From Panagrolaimus kolymaensis (taxonomy: Eukaryota > Nematoda > Chromadorea > Rhabditida > Panagrolaimidae), in contig JAJQJQ010000004.1 of assembly GCA_028622995.1 (NCBI GenBank), positions 4,216,001-4,280,000 of the forward strand: 64,000 bases of DNA, in the 5' to 3' direction. The notes under the pieces are model-generated. The model made no database searches and was not told the origin of the DNA. It saw only the letters and a list, made by a program, of their open reading frames with translations. Within the stretch, counting starts at the first letter, position 1; every line of letters starts with the position of its first letter. This document shows, piece by piece, positions 60,848 to 64,000 of this stretch. A program made the position numbers and the translations under genes.

Positions 60848-62612
60848 TTCTTCATTCTTTCTTTCATCATTGTCAGTATCGCTTCGGAGTACATTTCCTA
60901 AAGATTTATTTTATGCATGTATTTTAGACCAGATTTATTGCAATCATCTAGTGTTCAAAAAACGTCTCAACTTCAAACACAAGGGTCAACATCAAATTGG
61001 ATGATGTCTGACTTATTTCACCAATCTGTTCCACCTCCAAGCAATCAACCATCTCAAGCTCCTTCGTTCCAAATGTAAGTGTTTTTAACATATATGAAAA
61101 CCAAGTTTATATCATGCATTTTTAGGCCTTCATATAGTAGCATTAGTTTGGATGGACTCGACCAAAGCACTTACGCCGCAAACAACATGGAACACGTCAA
61201 CAATTATCAGCCGAATCTCAGCAATGAATTTTGTGAAAATGTCAATGGTGAAGTAAATTATGATTGCTATGTAGACAATGGAAGTGTCGTCGTTCAACCA
61301 CCACCTGAAAGTATTTTCGTTCAACCGCCACATGAAAGTATCTTCATTCAATCGCCACCTGAAAGTGTCGTCGTTCAACCGCCATCTGAAGCCGCCAAAA
61401 TCGAAGCTCAAGAATATCGAGAAGTTCAACCAGCTGATTATCATTTTGGATATAACGTGTTTGGAAAGGAAGATGCTCGTCTTATCGTCTTTGAAGCAAA
61501 TAGCCGCATTTTATGTCGTCAATATTTTAGCAATGGCAGTCGATGGTATTGTACTCGTGGTTATTGTAGAAGCCGAGTTCATGGTTATGTCGAAAATGGA
61601 ATATTCTATGCTCCAATTGGTCATAAATGTAATGCTATATCATATTCTGAAGTTTCCAAAAAACAAGATAATATCAAGAAGAAATTATTCCAAAAGAAAC
61701 CAAACACCAGAGCTTCTGATCGTTTAAACCAAGTTGTTAATCATGTTCTTTCTTTGTCAACATCTTTTCCAGCGTAAGTTATTTATCGATAACTTTGTCC
61801 AACTTTTAAGTATAATGATTTCAGAATTTCTCCTCCAAAGAATTTAAATGTTACAAGAAAGCGATCTTCTTTACCGAATCCAGAAGCTGCTCCAGAATCT
61901 AAGAAGATGTGTAAAGAACCAAGCCTAATTGAAGCAATCACCAATTCTCCTTCCATCGAAAATGGTTCTGTCACTATCTCTTTCAATAATCCGTCGAAAG
62001 TTTGGTTCAAAGCTGCTTGTGAAAAACTTGGACTTCCTTTTGAATATGCTGCTTTTCTCTTTTACGCTGGTATCGCAATCGATCAAGTTTCTCTTGCTTC
62101 AAAACCTCATGGAACCAAATACAATCTTTATGGTGAAGATGGTGGATTTCGGGCTATTTCCCTCTTGCTCTGTGGTAAAGAAGATGATTTCATGAATGTC
62201 AAACAAAAGATTGCACAATATTTTGCAAACAACTTTCAATCTTTGGGTATTTTCGTTTTTCTTCTTCTTCGATTACTTTATTAACCTTTCATTTTAGGTA
62301 ATATCAATGGAATCGATTATGCTTCTATGACTTTTTCTGATCCAGCGTTTTCCATCTTCATGGTTTCAAATCAAATGACACCCGTTCATTGGGAAATTGT
62401 TAGCAAAATCCTTCAATGCCGAATTGGAATCTTTCAAATTGATGGTCTCAAGAAGTATGGCAAATGGAATGAAGATGATGATGACATGGTTTCTCTCCTT
62501 TTCAACTTTGATGGTTCATATCATATCGTCACAAACCTAATTTAATTCTTTTATTTAATGTTAATGTTAATTTATGTATACAAATGTATTGCTTTTTTGT
62601 AATAAACATAAT
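60848..62612 (+). repeat. Segmental duplication, copy 2
   Basis: Homologous to 16541-18280 with the same intron positions. The left edge lies inside what is intron 1 of copy 1; sequence further left belongs to the head-to-head membrane protein gene. The right edge is at the poly(A) signal (AATAAA 62601-62606). Confidence 0.85.
60917..62545 (+). CDS. FLYWCH-like zinc finger fused to a catalytically dead OTU-like domain, copy 2
   Basis: Exons 60917-61074, 61126-61773, 61825-62246 and 62298-62545 sum to an open frame of about 491 residues. No counterpart of copy 1's first exon (MVNRPRISDYG) exists upstream; the start used here is ATG at 60917 (MYFRPDLLQSSSV), lying in what is intron sequence in copy 1. 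The zinc finger is WYC-x4-C-x18-H-x-C, and the decapeptide repeats read VVVQPPPESIFVQPPHESIF. The OTU-like part again has GEDGGFRA in place of DGNCLFRA, and SYHIV at the His position. In the third exon only about five residues of roughly 113 differ from copy 1, and about seven of 80 in the last, so the fold is under constraint. It is head-to-head with the PLA2-like gene, 232 bp away. Confidence 0.68.
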
Positions 62613-62774
62613 TTTTTATATAAAAGCTTGTATGGTTTACTTTGATTTGGTTTTACAATGTTTGATTAATTCTTCTATGACACTTAACTTATTTAAAAAA
62701 AACTGCTTATATTATGACATGGAATAAAAAACCCTTTGGTAAAACCCACACCCGTTTAAGAATTAATCGATTCT

Positions 62775-64000
62775 TCAACAATGTTTGAGGTAATAATCTT
62801 CTATGCTGACATTGAAATAAGTTAAATGTGACATATCCGTGGGATCTATAGTTGAACTATTGACGGTGTTTGCACCAGAAAAATCATCACCACGTTCATT
62901 TATTACAAAGGAATCACCAATTGCCATGGAATTGTTATACCAAACCTAAATTTTCCTTTTCATTTTTTTGCTTCAATTTTGAATGCTCAAACTAACTTCA
63001 AATCGATGATGATAAAAATCATCAATGATCAAAGGTTTTTTAAATGGATATTTAGTCAAGACATCTGTGGCATGAACAATTCGATAAGTATGTGGAACAT
63101 ATTTATCATGGTCTATTGCATATTCAATTGATCCCGTTCGAATTTGTCCGAGTGTCACACATTTAACTTCATCGGGTTTAAAAATTTCTGTTTTGACTGC
63201 AGCGAATGCAGAGATCGAAGCTAATGATGCTCCAAGTGAATGCCCAAAAGTCCACAAATCATAATCGGGATGTTTCTTTTTGAGTTCACGCAAAGTATCT
63301 TCAACGCCAGCTTCCCAAACTGCTTCAAATGCATCAATAAAATATGTTAGAACTTTGCCATCCACATATTGACTTGTTCGTGATGCATGAGTAAGAAAGT
63401 TAATAAATTCTAATCCCATTTGATCATTACCTTTTGAACCTCTCCATGTTAAAGCTATGGCTTTTTCCTTTGGGACAATAGCAATATAAGCAAAACAAGT
63501 TGCCTATAATTTTTTGTTATCTAATTAGCTTAAATTTTTACGGTAGACGCTAAATGACTTACATTTTTTTCATCGCATGGAACCAAAAATTTTGAATGAA
63601 ATTTTGCTTCAGCTTTATTTAAACATTTTTGAATGGCAGAAACTTCATTGGGATTTGAAGCAGCAGAAAAGAGGAAAGCGCGATTACGACCAAATTCATC
63701 AGTGTATGGAAATGTTTTTGGTGGAGCAATAGGGCAATCATATGGGACATTTATCACTTCGCTTATATTTGTGGAAGAAAGTTCGGATCTGGGTTTACAT
63801 TTTGATTGAGCAATATTAAAACTGAAATTTTTTATATGATTAAAAGTTTTCCTCGACTTGCAACTTCAAAAAAGGTGAATGAAACTTACAAACAACCGCC
63901 ATGATTTGTGCATGTTTGACATTTATATAATGATCCACAAGGGATTTCCATTGAAATTACAAATGTTAAAACCAATGCGAAATAAATTAAGGATTTGATT
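62775..64000 (-). CDS. Class 3 (fungal-type) lipase, secreted, N-terminus outside the window
   Basis: Exons at about 62775-62945, 62996-63503, 63560-63823 and 63888-64000 (incomplete). The last visible exon encodes IKSLIYFALVLTFVIS (signal-peptide hydrophobic core) and a Cys-rich stretch, PCGSLYKCQTCTNHGGC; its start codon lies beyond base 64000. The alpha/beta-hydrolase nucleophile elbow is DLWTFGHSLGASLASISAFA. Other family features are IVPKEKAIALTWRGSKGNDQ (before the lid), HATDVLTKYPF (catalytic Asp region) and DFYHHRFEVWY (catalytic His region). It belongs to the nematode triacylglycerol lipase-like group. All three triad positions look intact. Confidence 0.92.

Noticed and set aside
1..64000. 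tRNA, rRNA, snRNA, SL RNA genes and CRISPR arrays
   Set aside because: No A-box/B-box pairs, conserved RNA core sequences or regularly spaced repeats were found by eye; tRNAscan and Rfam searches would be decisive.

Overview
The window is nuclear DNA from a nematode. The evidence is the very AT-rich intergenic DNA, dozens of small introns (mostly about 40-60 bp) with a TTTTAG-type acceptor, tightly packed genes, and nematode-type families: a patched-related PTR protein, an NRF-6-like acyltransferase, an expanded CK1/TTBK-type kinase family, haspin and small secreted proteins. The acceptor usage and family mix fit a clade IV (panagrolaimid-like) worm better than Caenorhabditis, but that placement is inference.

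Layout. 1.0-1.7 kb: ribosomal protein L6 (-). 2.1-6.6 kb: a TPR subunit of transcription factor TFIIIC (+), split by a young 1,675-bp LTR element. 6.8-11 kb: F-box-like protein (-) and patched-related protein (-). 11.9-13.8 kb: matrix metalloproteinase (-). 14.8-16 kb: CK1-type pseudokinase (-). 16.3-18.2 kb: a FLYWCH-like zinc finger + inactive OTU-like protein (+). 19.2-22.1 kb: NRF-6-like acyltransferase (+). 22.6-23.7 kb: secreted protein (+). 24-26.9 kb: SLC2-type sugar transporter (-). 28.5-31.3 kb: haspin kinase (-). 32.1-33.3 kb: C2H2 zinc-finger protein (-). 33.6-34.7 kb: gamma-SNAP (-). 35.7-37.9 kb: NOVA-type KH RNA-binding protein (-). 38.3-39.9 kb: repeat-bearing nuclear-type protein (+). 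40.1-41.3 kb: TRAPPC6 (+). 41.3-47.3 kb: a gene desert. 47.3-47.9 kb: secreted cysteine-rich protein (+). 49.5-52.4 kb: SLC26 anion transporter (-). 54.3-55 kb: two small back-to-back ORFs (-). 55.9-57.6 kb: NAD(P)-dependent reductase (-). 59.8-60.7 kb: membrane protein with a decayed phospholipase A2-like ectodomain (-). 60.9-62.5 kb: second copy of the zinc finger/OTU-like gene (+). 62.8-64 kb: class 3 lipase, running off the window (-).

The genes are mostly unrelated housekeeping and nematode-family genes, with no clear operon except possibly at 54.3-55 kb. The most unusual content is: (i) a non-autonomous LTR element with identical LTRs, a 5-bp target duplication, a primer-binding site and a polypurine tract, sitting inside a conserved TFIIIC exon; (ii) a segmentally duplicated gene pair fusing a zinc finger to an OTU-like fold that lacks its catalytic cysteine, the second copy missing the first exon; and (iii) several catalytically decayed enzymes (pseudokinase, PLA2-like, OTU-like).
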